A stretch of DNA of 64,000 nucleotides, taken from assembly GCF_021789315.1 (NCBI RefSeq), contig NZ_CP084561.1, positions 186,001 to 250,000 on the forward strand. Reading direction: 5' to 3'. The DNA comes from Arthrobacter sp. FW305-BF8 (GTDB lineage Bacteria > Actinomycetota > Actinomycetes > Actinomycetales > Micrococcaceae). Shown here piece by piece: positions 8,314-16,845 of the stretch; position 1 is the stretch's first letter, and the number at the start of each line of letters is the position of its first letter. Below the pieces are notes generated by a model. It did not search any database. It was not told where the DNA came from and saw only the letters and a program-made list of their open reading frames with translations. The translations under genes and the position numbers were made by a program.

Positions 8314-8907
8314 CTACGGCCGCAGGCCCGCCGGGACCCCCGCTGCGCTTTCGGCGCGCTCGAGCGCCCGGCCGAGACGGTCCACGGCATGCGGATATCC
8401 GGAATCCCAGGCGGTTTTCAGCGTCTCGGCCTCCCGCAGGGCCTTCACGAAAGCAGCCGTCTCAGGCCGTGCCACGTCCGTAAGGTCCGGATAGCTGATG
8501 GTGAGTGCGGGGTCCAGTTCGTACCGCGCCCAGCGTCCCAGGATCTCTTCATGCACGACGGCGGCCGCCCGGCAGAGCGGGCCGTCCATCCGCCGGCGCC
8601 GCCGGGTTTCGTACCAGGAAAGCACCGCAGGGCTGCCGCGGTAGGCGGCAACGCCGCTCAGCACCGCCACGGCCACCATGGCCAGGCCTGCGGGCGGCGA
8701 GGTCACCGCAGGGATGAGCAGGGCCGGGGCAATCACCGCGGCGCCACCGAAAAGGTCCCAGAACAGCAAATCTGGACTGTCGCCGTCGGGCGTCTCTAAA
8801 TGGTGCCGCACGACAAAAACCGTGCAGGCGACGGCGGCCGCCAGTACTGCGCTCCAGAGGACCAGTTGCAGCAGCCCCAAGGGGGCGGCTTCGGAAACTG
8901 CGGGCAC
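8314..8907 (-). CDS. Hypothetical membrane protein with two N-terminal helices
   Basis: About 197 residues. Two hydrophobic stretches, roughly residues 10-33 and 53-90 (the second may be two helices), are followed by a basic RRRRR patch and a soluble helical C-terminal half (LCRAAAVVHEEILGRWARYELDPALTISYPDL). The start is chosen as one of two adjacent GTG codons (8907 or 8910) behind a good GGAGG; the longer frame begins at a TTG. The C-terminal part resembles actinobacterial proteins that I know only as hypothetical. It probably shares a transcript with the SRPBCC gene. Confidence 0.65.
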   Translation of the reverse strand: MPAVSEAAPLGLLQLVLWSAVLAAAVACTVFVVRHHLETPDGDSPDLLFWDLFGGAAVIAPALLIPAVTSPPAGLAMVAVAVLSGVAAYRGSPAVLSWYETRRRRRMDGPLCRAAAVVHEEILGRWARYELDPALTISYPDLTDVARPETAAFVKALREAETLKTAWDSGYPHAVDRLGRALERAESAAGVPAGLRP

Positions 8908-9029
8908 CACTGCACCTCCCAAGGACGGGCGCTGCCCGGCATTTCGGGCCGCACTTAAATTGCATCCTGTACTGAAGCCCTGGTCAATGGGCTGGTTTGC
9001 AGCCGCAGCCGCGGCGTAGCGTAGGCGCC

Positions 9030-9407
9030 ATGCGACTCAAAATGTGCAGCATCCATGTCCAGGACCCCGCCGCGGCGCACTCGTTCTACACGGAGACCCT
9101 CGGCTTCGAAACGCTCATGGCCATGCCCGAACATAACCTGTTCATCGTGAAGGACCCAGGGGAGGCCGGCACCGTGGGCCTGCTGCTGGAGCCCAGCGAC
9201 AATCCCATCGCTGCGGCCTACAGCAAGGGGCTGCGAGAGGCCGGGCTCCCTGCCATAGTCTTCGGCACCCCGGATGTGCGGGCTGAGTATGAACGGCTGA
9301 CCGCTGCCGGCGTCCGGTTCCAGGGTGAGCCTGCCGAGGACCCCTTCGGGATCACCGCAGTGTTCGACGACGGCTGCGGCAACTACATCCAGCTGCACCA
9401 GGACTGA
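9030..9407 (+). CDS. VOC family protein (glyoxalase/bleomycin-resistance fold)
   Basis: A 125-residue vicinal-oxygen-chelate protein made of two beta-alpha-beta-beta-beta modules. The first starts MRLKMCSIHVQDPAAAHSFYTETLGFE, with His near residue 9 as likely metal ligand, and the last strand ends ITAVFDDGCGNYIQLHQD, with Glu replaced by Gln at the usual final ligand position. ATG 9030 is preferred over an upstream in-frame codon because homology begins there. It precedes the PHP gene by six bases. The reaction is unknown. Confidence 0.85.
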   Translation: MRLKMCSIHVQDPAAAHSFYTETLGFETLMAMPEHNLFIVKDPGEAGTVGLLLEPSDNPIAAAYSKGLREAGLPAIVFGTPDVRAEYERLTAAGVRFQGEPAEDPFGITAVFDDGCGNYIQLHQD

Positions 9408-9413
9408 TACTGC

Positions 9414-10430
9414 ATGGACGCCGCTGACGCCCTCAACGAGATTGCCTTCTGGCTCGAGCGCTCCGCCGCGCCGACGTTCAAGGTCCAGGCCTTCCGGAAG
9501 GCCGCCGGCGTCATCAGCGGGCTGACGCCGGCCGAGGTGGCGGAGCGCACCCGCGACGGGCGTCTCAAGCGGACGAAGGGGATCGGGGACACCACCTTCA
9601 ACGTCATCCGGCAGGCTGTGGACGGCGATGTGCCTGACTACCTGGAAAAGCTGCGGCAGGGCGGCGCCACGCCACTCGCTGCCGGAGGAGATGGGCTCCG
9701 CGCGCAGCTGCGCGGCGACCTGCACAGCCATAGTGACTGGTCCGACGGCGGTTCCCCTCCTGAGCTGATGGCGGCCGCCGCCCGTCACCTGGGCCGCGAA
9801 TACCTGGCCCTGACGGACCACTCGCCGAACCTCAAGATCGCGAACGGGCTGACTGCCGAGCGGCTCGCCGAGCAGCTGGACGTGGTGGCCGGGCTGAACG
9901 CCGACGCCGGCTTCCGGCTGCTGTCCGGCATCGAGGTGGACATCCTGGAAAACGGCGAACTGGACCAGACGCCGGAGATGCTGGACCGGCTGGACGTGGT
10001 GGTGGCCAGTGTGCACTCCAAGCTCCGCTCGGACCGGCGCACCATGACGGACCGGATGCTCGGCGGAATCCGCGATCCACACACCAACGTGCTAGGCCAC
10101 TGCACCGGCCGCCTGCTGCAGGGGTCCCGCGGGACCCGTCCCGAGTCCGAGTTCGATGCCGAGCGGGTCTTCGCGGCCTGCGCGGAAGCCAATGTCGCCG
10201 TCGAGATTAACTCCAGGCCGGAACGGCAGGACCCGCCGGACAACCTGATGCAGCTGGCACTCGAGGCCGGCTGCCTTTTCAGCATCGACAGCGACGCCCA
10301 CGCGCCGGGGCAGCTCGACTTCCTGCAGTACGGCGCCGAGCGGGCCGAATCCAACGGGGTTCCGGCTGAACGCATTATCACCACGTGGCCGCTGGACCGG
10401 CTGCTGGAGTGGCTGAACAGCAGGAACTAG
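9414..10430 (+). CDS. PHP-domain metal-dependent phosphoesterase with PolX-like helix-hairpin-helix N-terminus
   Basis: 338 residues. Residues 1-75 form a helix-hairpin-helix-like segment as in bacterial DNA polymerase X (LKRTKGIGDTTFNVIRQAVDG). Residues 100-335 are a PHP domain with metal-binding motifs GDLHSHSDWSDG, LTDHSPNL, SGIEVDIL, ASVHSK, GHCTG and SIDSDAHAP. The nucleotidyltransferase palm of PolX is missing, so it is not a polymerase; a nuclease or phosphatase role linked to DNA is inferred. It follows the VOC gene closely and probably shares its mRNA. Confidence 0.85.
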   Translation: MDAADALNEIAFWLERSAAPTFKVQAFRKAAGVISGLTPAEVAERTRDGRLKRTKGIGDTTFNVIRQAVDGDVPDYLEKLRQGGATPLAAGGDGLRAQLRGDLHSHSDWSDGGSPPELMAAAARHLGREYLALTDHSPNLKIANGLTAERLAEQLDVVAGLNADAGFRLLSGIEVDILENGELDQTPEMLDRLDVVVASVHSKLRSDRRTMTDRMLGGIRDPHTNVLGHCTGRLLQGSRGTRPESEFDAERVFAACAEANVAVEINSRPERQDPPDNLMQLALEAGCLFSIDSDAHAPGQLDFLQYGAERAESNGVPAERIITTWPLDRLLEWLNSRN

Positions 10431-10561
10431 CGGCAGCCAATAGAAGGGCGCCTTCGCTCAAGAATTTAGTAAGCATAATGACTATCTGTGCACGGAGTGG
10501 TAAACCTTAATTGTTCCGCCGAGGAACCCCGGCGGGTCCGTCTCTTCCTGCGAGGTGCACC

Positions 10562-11944
10562 ATGAGCGCTGCGAATCCCGCGAACCATCTCGACGAACTT
10601 GGCCGGCGGACCCTTCGAAAAGTGCGCGGCCGGCTCATGCCACTCATTGTGCTGCTCTACTTCGTGGCGTACCTGGACCGGAACAACGTCGGTTTCGCCA
10701 AGCTGACCATGAGCGAGGACATCGGCCTCAGTGCCGCAGCCTACGGCCTCGGGGCCGGCATGTTCTTCATCGGCTACGCGCTGCTGGAAATCCCCAGCAA
10801 CGCCGGCATGTACAGGTTCGGCGCGCGGAAGTGGATCGCGCGCATCCTGATCTCCTGGGGCATATTCGCCACGGCCATGGCGCTGGTGAACGGGGAGACC
10901 ACCTTCTACATCATCCGCTTCCTGCTCGGAGCGGCCGAGGCCGGCTTCTTCCCGGCCATCCTCTTCTACCTGACGCTGTGGTTCCCCGCCGCCCAACGTG
11001 TGCTGGTGCTGGGCATCTTCATCCTCGCCCAGCCAGTCTCCAACGCGCTCGGCGCCCCGGTGTCCGGCCTTCTGCTGCAGATGGAAGGCATCGCAGGCCT
11101 GCACGGCTGGCAGTGGCTGTACATCATCGAAGGCATCCCGGCCATCCTCCTCGGGCTGCTCACCCCTGTGCTGATGACGGACAAGCCAAGCCACGCCCAG
11201 TGGCTCGCCGCGGATGAACGGGAATGGCTCACCCGGACCATGGACGAGGAACTGGCCCACAAGCAAAAGGGCCAGCCGCACCACTTCCTCGCCGGCCTGA
11301 AGGACTCCCGGACCATCGCCTACTCGGCGCTGTACTTCGGCCTGGTCTGCGGCATTTACGGCCTCGGCCTGTGGATGCCCACCATCGTCGCCGCGCTGGG
11401 CAAGTTCAACACCACGGAGGTGGGCTTCATCGTCGCCATCCCGTACACGATAGCCGCGGTGTTCGTTTACTACTGGGGCAGGCGGTCCGACCGCACCGGC
11501 AACCGCGTGCTGCACGCCAGCATCAGCATGGTGATGGCCGCCGTCGGCCTGGTGGCTGCCGGCAGCCTGGTGCAGGTCAACGCTATCCTGGCCCTGATCG
11601 CCCTGACCCTCGCGGCCATGGGCATTTACTCGGCCATCGCCCCGTTCCTGGCCATGCCGTCCACCGCGCTGGTGGGAGCGGCGGCCGCGGCCGGGCTCGC
11701 TATGGTGAATTCACTCGGCAACCTGGGCGGCTTCGTGGCGCCGTACATCGTGGGCGTGCTCAATGATGCCACTGGCGACAACCGCTCCGGCCTGCTCTTC
11801 CTGGCCGCCTGCCTCGCCGTCACCGCCGTCGCCACCTTCCTGTACGCCCGCAAACGTCCCGAAGGGCACGTGAAGCCGGGCACCCACGCCGCTGTCGGTG
11901 AAGAAGCAGTCGCCGCCGACGAATTCGACGACACCAAGTACTGA
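10562..11944 (+). CDS. MFS transporter, anion:cation symporter-type (sugar acid/tartrate-like)
   Basis: 460 residues with twelve predicted membrane helices. The opening RLMPLIVLLYFVAYLDRNNVGFAKLTM and the GAAEAGFFPAILFYLTLWFP segment are diagnostic of the ACS/phthalate-permease branch, which moves organic anions such as tartrate, hexuronates or threonate. ATG 10562 follows GCGAGGTG; a longer frame to 10511 lacks a ribosome site. It is followed at 31 bp by an SDR gene and converges with the DUF1537-PdxA gene. Uptake of an acid sugar for that enzyme is the natural inference. A partial TAAGCAT motif lies at 10470. Confidence 0.88.
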   Translation: MSAANPANHLDELGRRTLRKVRGRLMPLIVLLYFVAYLDRNNVGFAKLTMSEDIGLSAAAYGLGAGMFFIGYALLEIPSNAGMYRFGARKWIARILISWGIFATAMALVNGETTFYIIRFLLGAAEAGFFPAILFYLTLWFPAAQRVLVLGIFILAQPVSNALGAPVSGLLLQMEGIAGLHGWQWLYIIEGIPAILLGLLTPVLMTDKPSHAQWLAADEREWLTRTMDEELAHKQKGQPHHFLAGLKDSRTIAYSALYFGLVCGIYGLGLWMPTIVAALGKFNTTEVGFIVAIPYTIAAVFVYYWGRRSDRTGNRVLHASISMVMAAVGLVAAGSLVQVNAILALIALTLAAMGIYSAIAPFLAMPSTALVGAAAAAGLAMVNSLGNLGGFVAPYIVGVLNDATGDNRSGLLFLAACLAVTAVATFLYARKRPEGHVKPGTHAAVGEEAVAADEFDDTKY

Positions 11945-11975
11945 CGCTGCAGCAAACGACGAGGGGATCACGGAC

Positions 11976-12752
11976 ATGACGCACCACGACACGTTCCCGG
12001 CCGAACGCACCGCGGTGCTGACCGGGGCCGCCTCCGCACGCGGCATTGGCCGCGCAACGGCGGAAATGCTCGCCAGCCAGGGCTGGTCCGTGGCCATCCT
12101 CGATATCGACGGCGACGCTGCCCGGCGCGCTGCGGAGGACATCTCCTCGGTGTACGGGGTGGCGGCCAGGGGAGCGGGCGCCGACGTCTCCGACCAAGCG
12201 GCCGTGAACGCCGCCATCGACGAGGTGGAGGCCAACCTGCCGCCCATCGTGGGACTGGCCAATCTCGCTGGCATCAGCTCGCCCACGGAATTCATGGACG
12301 AGACGCTCGAAGCCTGGGAGCGGGTGTTCCGGATCAACATGACCGGCACGTTCCTGGTCACGCAGCGCGTGCTCCGAGGCATGATCGAACGCAGGCTCGG
12401 CCGCGTGGTCAGCGTGTCCTCCATCTCCGCGCAGCGCGGCGGCGGCACCTACTCGAAGGTGGCGTACAGCTCGTCCAAGGCAGCCATCATCGGCTTCACC
12501 CGGGCACTCGCGCGGGAGATGGGCCAGCACAACATCACCGTCAACTGCATCGCCCCCGGCCCCGTGGACACCGACATCATGGGCGGCACCCTGACCGATG
12601 AACGCAAGGCGGACATGTCGAGGGACATCCTCGTGGGCAGGGTGGGCACGGTCCGGGACATCGCCGCCCTCATGGCGTTCCTGATGGGGGAGGACGCCGG
12701 CTACATCACCGCCGCGACGTACGACATCAACGGCGGCCTGCAGATTTCCTGA
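11976..12752 (+). CDS. SDR family oxidoreductase
   Basis: 258 residues, classical short-chain dehydrogenase/reductase. Cofactor motif TGAASARGIG near residue 15, structural NLAG near residue 90, and catalytic Ser and YSSSK near residues 140-160 are all present. The acidic residue after the second strand (LDID) suggests NAD rather than NADP. ATG 11976 has GAGGGGAT before it. Position between a sugar-acid MFS transporter and the DUF1537-PdxA gene suggests that it oxidises a sugar acid at a hydroxyl, as in threonate and erythronate pathways; that role is inferred. Confidence 0.87.
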   Translation: MTHHDTFPAERTAVLTGAASARGIGRATAEMLASQGWSVAILDIDGDAARRAAEDISSVYGVAARGAGADVSDQAAVNAAIDEVEANLPPIVGLANLAGISSPTEFMDETLEAWERVFRINMTGTFLVTQRVLRGMIERRLGRVVSVSSISAQRGGGTYSKVAYSSSKAAIIGFTRALAREMGQHNITVNCIAPGPVDTDIMGGTLTDERKADMSRDILVGRVGTVRDIAALMAFLMGEDAGYITAATYDINGGLQIS

Positions 12753-12768
12753 CTGTCAGCGGTAGTGC

Positions 12769-15105
12769 TCAGGCTGCTGCTGGGCTGGGCGACATCTCCG
12801 CTGCCTGGCGCAGCGCCTCGATCATGCTGCGGACGTCCACGATGCCCTTGCCCGCGATGTCGAAGGCGGTGCCGTGGTCCACTGACGTGCGGATGACAGG
12901 CAGGCCCACCGTGATGTTGACGCCAGCCTCGATGCCGAGGACCTTGATGGGTCCGTGGCCCTGGTCGTGGTACATCGCCACGATGAGGTCATAGTCGCCG
13001 CGGCCGGCCAGGAAGAACGCCGTGTCCGCCGGCAGCGGGCCGCGGGCGTCGATGCCGTCAGCCTGGAGCTTCTCGATGGCCGGGGTGATCTTCTCCGCCT
13101 CCTCGCCGTAGCCGAAGAGGCCGTTTTCGCCGGCGTGCGGGTTGATGGCGCAGACGCCGATCTTCGGGGTGGCGATGCCGGCGCGCTGCATGGCGCCGTG
13201 GCCGCGACGCACGGTCCGCTCCACCAGGCCGGGCTCGATCTTGTTGATGGCGTCGATGAGGCCGATGTGCGTGGTGACGTGGATGACCTTGACCTTGGGC
13301 GTGGACAGCATCATCGAGACTTCCTCGACGCCCATGAAGTGCGCGAGCAGTTCGGTGTGGCCCGGGTAGATGTGTCCAGCCTTGTGCAGCGCAGCCTTGT
13401 TCAGGGGTGCCGTGCAGATGCCCTGGACCTGGCCGCCCATGCCCAGCTCGCAGGCAATCCGGATGTAGTGGTATGCGGCGTTGCCGGCCTCGGCGGATAC
13501 CTGGCCCCATGGCAGGTCGGCCGAAAGCAGCTTCGGGTCGATCACGTTGATCCGGCCGGCGTCGAAGACCGCGTCGCCCACCGTCTCCACCTCGACGATG
13601 TTCGCTTCCACGCCCAGCGCCTTGGCACCCAGCTGCAGCCGGTGGACGTCGCCGATGACCACCGGGCGGCAGTCGCGGTAGGCGTTCTGGTCGAGAAGGG
13701 CACCGACGGTCACCTCGGGGCCGACGCCGGAGCCGTCGCCCATGGTCACGGCGATGAAGGGCCGGGCGTCCTGGTCGGTTGCGTTCACTGCAGATGTCAT
13801 TGGAGCTCCAGGTGTGTGGAAGGGGTGGGAAATGCTGTTGGAAGACCGAAGGTCTTTGATGGCGGAGTAGAGCTGGACGAGGGCGTCGCTGTCGCCGAAG
13901 CTGCCGGGCTTGGTGCCCACCAGCCGCCCGTCGTCTGAGAGGCTGACCACGGCGCCGTGCTGTACGGACGCCAGCGGGGTCAGCGAACGGATGCCGAGGG
14001 CGTCGAGCACCTCGCGGGCCGTTTCGCCGCCGGTGAGGATCAGGTCCGAGGCTGACGCGGGACCTGCTGCTTGGGGACCAGTTGCCGCGCCGGCAGCGAG
14101 TCTGGCCAAGTTCCGCACGATCGTGCCGGACTCGTCGGGATTGACGACGGCGGCGCCGACAGTCAGCGCTGCCGGCCCGCCTGCCGCCAGAAGCTGCTGC
14201 GCTTCCCTGAGCCGTGAGTGGAAATCCTGAGGATGCTGCAGCTCGTCGGGAGCGATCCGGAGGGCGGTGAAGCCGCCGGCTTCCAGGTTCCGCAGCTGCG
14301 CCGCGGCCTTCGCCGAGGCGGAGCCGACGGCGGCCAGCACCGTCCGCGGTCCGTCCGCGGCCGTTATTCCGCGTGACCCCCGCTTTTGCGCGTTCCGCGC
14401 AGAGCTGCTGTCCAGCTTCTCCGCCAGCAGCAGGGCCATGCCGCCGGTTCCCGCCAGCACGATGCGACGTCCGCCGGCCCTGAAGTCCAGGTCCAGCAGC
14501 GCGTCCGCGACAGCCTCCAGATCGGCCGGAGTCTCACCGTCGACGATCACGGTGGCGGGAGCGCCACGGGAAAGGACATCGGACAGGAAGCCGGGCAGGC
14601 CGCCGGACCGCACCGTGGACAGTCCCGCAAGCTGCACCGCAGGGCCAGGGCCCAGCAGCTGCGCGATTTCCGCGGGCGGGGCGGCTGATTCTGCCCGCCA
14701 CAGGTCCGTGCCGTCCAGCCGGACGCCGTCGGCAAAGGGTCGGCCCCCCACGACTGTCCGGTTCAGCTGGGGGAGTGCGCCAGCCACCACAGCGTGGTGG
14801 CCAAGGGCCGAAAGTGCTGTGAGTTCCGGGCCGACATTGCCCCGCCACAGGGAATCGATTTTCTTGAACAGGATGGCTGCGCCGTCTGCAGCAGCGCTGC
14901 TGAATACGGCAGCCGACGCCGCGGCTGCGACGTCCGGGGCCACGGCCCGCGAGTGCGTGTCGACCACCAAAACGTCCGGGGCGTATTCGGTGCCCCCATC
15001 CGCGGGGGACAGGAGGAGGCGCGTGTCGAGCCCCTGGGCTGCAAAGCACTGCCCCACTTCTGCTGCGCCGGAAAAGTCATCGGCCTGGATGAGTACTGCA
15101 GCCAC
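12769..15105 (-). CDS. Fused four-carbon acid sugar kinase (DUF1537) and PdxA-like dehydrogenase
   Basis: One 778-residue frame. Residues 1-415 are a DUF1537 kinase: QADDFSGAAEVG at the N-terminus, KKIDSLWRGN, and the C-terminal ATP-binding part with VGSASAKAAAQL and LTGGETAREVL. Residues 435-778 are a PdxA-family dehydrogenase: MGDGSGVGPEV, HVTTHIGL, NPHAGENGLFG, GPLPADTAFF and YHDQGHGPIKVLG, with the three metal histidines. Members of these families phosphorylate threonate/erythronate-type acids and then oxidise and decarboxylate them to dihydroxyacetone phosphate. The start is GTG 15105 behind GGGAGG. No stop separates the halves, but GGAGCTCC precedes an internal ATG at 13798-13800, so the PdxA half may also be made alone. 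Confidence 0.88.
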   Translation of the reverse strand: MAAVLIQADDFSGAAEVGQCFAAQGLDTRLLLSPADGGTEYAPDVLVVDTHSRAVAPDVAAAASAAVFSSAAADGAAILFKKIDSLWRGNVGPELTALSALGHHAVVAGALPQLNRTVVGGRPFADGVRLDGTDLWRAESAAPPAEIAQLLGPGPAVQLAGLSTVRSGGLPGFLSDVLSRGAPATVIVDGETPADLEAVADALLDLDFRAGGRRIVLAGTGGMALLLAEKLDSSSARNAQKRGSRGITAADGPRTVLAAVGSASAKAAAQLRNLEAGGFTALRIAPDELQHPQDFHSRLREAQQLLAAGGPAALTVGAAVVNPDESGTIVRNLARLAAGAATGPQAAGPASASDLILTGGETAREVLDALGIRSLTPLASVQHGAVVSLSDDGRLVGTKPGSFGDSDALVQLYSAIKDLRSSNSISHPFHTPGAPMTSAVNATDQDARPFIAVTMGDGSGVGPEVTVGALLDQNAYRDCRPVVIGDVHRLQLGAKALGVEANIVEVETVGDAVFDAGRINVIDPKLLSADLPWGQVSAEAGNAAYHYIRIACELGMGGQVQGICTAPLNKAALHKAGHIYPGHTELLAHFMGVEEVSMMLSTPKVKVIHVTTHIGLIDAINKIEPGLVERTVRRGHGAMQRAGIATPKIGVCAINPHAGENGLFGYGEEAEKITPAIEKLQADGIDARGPLPADTAFFLAGRGDYDLIVAMYHDQGHGPIKVLGIEAGVNITVGLPVIRTSVDHGTAFDIAGKGIVDVRSMIEALRQAAEMSPSPAAA

Positions 15106-15152
15106 GTCGTCCTCCCTTCTTCTGGTTGTCGGTAGCACCATGATGGCATGAC

Positions 15153-15189
15153 TGCGCGAATTGCGCTAGAGCTGTTGCGCATTCTGCGC
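15153..15189. promoter_or_regulatory. Operator candidate: two TGCGC-N4-TGCGC units
   Basis: TGCGC occurs at 15153, 15162, 15176 and 15185, giving two TGCGC-N4-TGCGC units whose starts are 23 bp apart, in the 162-bp gap between the divergent kinase-dehydrogenase gene and the ABC importer operon. Direct repeats of this type are common operators; the DeoR-type protein at 24409 is the obvious candidate ligand, by inference. Confidence 0.45.
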
Positions 15190-15267
15190 AGAGGTGGCAG
15201 AGTGATGCATGTAACACGGCGCAGGCCATCCGGCCCCCAGCCGTCCCATTCAACCGAGAGGTCAACG

Positions 15268-16842
15268 ATGACCGTTCTTCCTCAAGGAAGTGAGATCTCA
15301 CGGCGCCGCCTCCTGCAGTTCGGCGCAGCCGCCGGATTTCTCCTGGGCACAGGCTCCATGGCCGGGTGTGCCGGCCCAACGGGCCTGCCGGGACCCAGCA
15401 CGCTGACGCTGGCCCTTAACAGGTCCCTCGTCAGCCTGGACAACAAGCTCAACCAGTTCGACGCCGCCGTCACCGTCCAGCGCGCCGTGCGGCAGGGACT
15501 GACGGCCATCGGCCCCGAAACCAAGCCGGTCCTGGTCCTCGCGGACCGCTTTGAGATGACCTCGCCCACCGCCTGGACCGTGCGGCTCCGCGAGGGCGTC
15601 CGCTACTCGGACGGCACCCCGGTGGCCATCGAGGACATCGCCACTGCACTGAAGATGTACCAGCAGGTGCAGGGATCCTTCGTCGCCGGGTTCTTCCCCG
15701 AGTTCCCCACGGTGGTTCCGGTGGATGACCGGACGTTCCGGATGGAGTCCAAGAACCCCATCCCCATCCTCGATTCCCTCATGAGCATGATCCTGATCAG
15801 CCCGGCAGCCAAGAACAAGCCGGAGGAGCTGCAGGAAGGCGTGGGCACCGGCCCTTATGTGGTTACCAAGTTCAACCGGGGCGCCGGCACCTACAGCCTC
15901 AAGCGAAACGAGAACTACTGGGGCCCCGCCCCCAAGGTGGACAACGTCGAGGTCCGCTTCCTGCCCGAGGAATCCAGCCGCGTCATTGCGCTGCGGAGCG
16001 GCGAGGTGGACGTTATTGACTCCATCACGCCCGACTCGCGCGAGCAGCTGGCCGGACTTCCCGGCGTCGTCCTTGCGGAGGCGTCAAGCCTCCGGCTGAA
16101 CCAGATTTTCTACAACTTCCGCAAGCCCTCCAGCCACCCGCTGTCCGATGTCCGTGTCCGTGAGGCACTCAGCTGGGCGGTGGACGGCGAGGCCCTGGTC
16201 AAGGACGTCCTGGTCGATTCGGTCAGCGAGGCCGAAGGTGTGGTTCCGTCCAGCCTCACCGGCTTCTCCAAGACCGGCAACTACACCTACGATCCGGAGA
16301 AGGCCAAGGCCACGCTGAAGAGCCTCGGCGTCACGGACCTGAACCTGAAGATCATCTGGGAAACCGGCGAGTTCGCCTCCGACACCTCCGTGATGGAAGC
16401 CCTCGTGGAGATGTTCGGCAACATCGGGGTGAAGACCCAGCTGCAGCAGTTCGAGCCCGGCGGCAACATCCTGGCCTGGCGCCAGGGCAAGCAGGGTGAC
16501 TGGGACCTGCTGGGCAACGGCTTCAGCAGCCCCACGGGCTTGGCCATCACCATGATGCAGGGCATGTACGCCGGAACCGCGGAAAAGGAAAAGACCCGCG
16601 ACACCTACCAGGGCTACGTGGTCCCGGACGTTCAGGCCAAGATCCAGGCCGCATCCTCCGAGGTGGACCCGGTGCGCCGCGAGCAGCTGCTCGCCACTGC
16701 GCAGAAGGCCATTTGGGACACCTGGCCCTGCGCCTGGGCATTCGTTCCCAAGTCCGTGCTGGCCCACCAGAAGCGCGTGGCAGATCTGTCGCTGGCTCCC
16801 ACCAACTCCTACCCCCTTGTTGACGTCCGGTTGGAGGCCTGA
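15268..16842 (+). CDS. Extracellular solute-binding protein family 5, Tat-type lipoprotein
   Basis: 524 residues. The N-terminus has a twin-arginine motif (SRRRLLQFGAAAGFLLG) followed by a lipobox MAGC, so it is predicted to be exported folded and anchored as a lipoprotein. The body is a DppA/OppA-like family 5 binding protein (VRLREGVRYSDGTPV; GTGPYVVTKFN). It is the first gene of the ABC operon 15268-20461. ATG 15268 follows GAGAGGT; the longer frame from 15148 runs through the likely operator. The family binds peptides, nickel, opines and oligosaccharides; here, with sialidase-like and sugar-acid genes, a glycoside or sugar acid is more likely than a peptide. Confidence 0.88.
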   Translation: MTVLPQGSEISRRRLLQFGAAAGFLLGTGSMAGCAGPTGLPGPSTLTLALNRSLVSLDNKLNQFDAAVTVQRAVRQGLTAIGPETKPVLVLADRFEMTSPTAWTVRLREGVRYSDGTPVAIEDIATALKMYQQVQGSFVAGFFPEFPTVVPVDDRTFRMESKNPIPILDSLMSMILISPAAKNKPEELQEGVGTGPYVVTKFNRGAGTYSLKRNENYWGPAPKVDNVEVRFLPEESSRVIALRSGEVDVIDSITPDSREQLAGLPGVVLAEASSLRLNQIFYNFRKPSSHPLSDVRVREALSWAVDGEALVKDVLVDSVSEAEGVVPSSLTGFSKTGNYTYDPEKAKATLKSLGVTDLNLKIIWETGEFASDTSVMEALVEMFGNIGVKTQLQQFEPGGNILAWRQGKQGDWDLLGNGFSSPTGLAITMMQGMYAGTAEKEKTRDTYQGYVVPDVQAKIQAASSEVDPVRREQLLATAQKAIWDTWPCAWAFVPKSVLAHQKRVADLSLAPTNSYPLVDVRLEA

Positions 16843-16845
16843 GTC

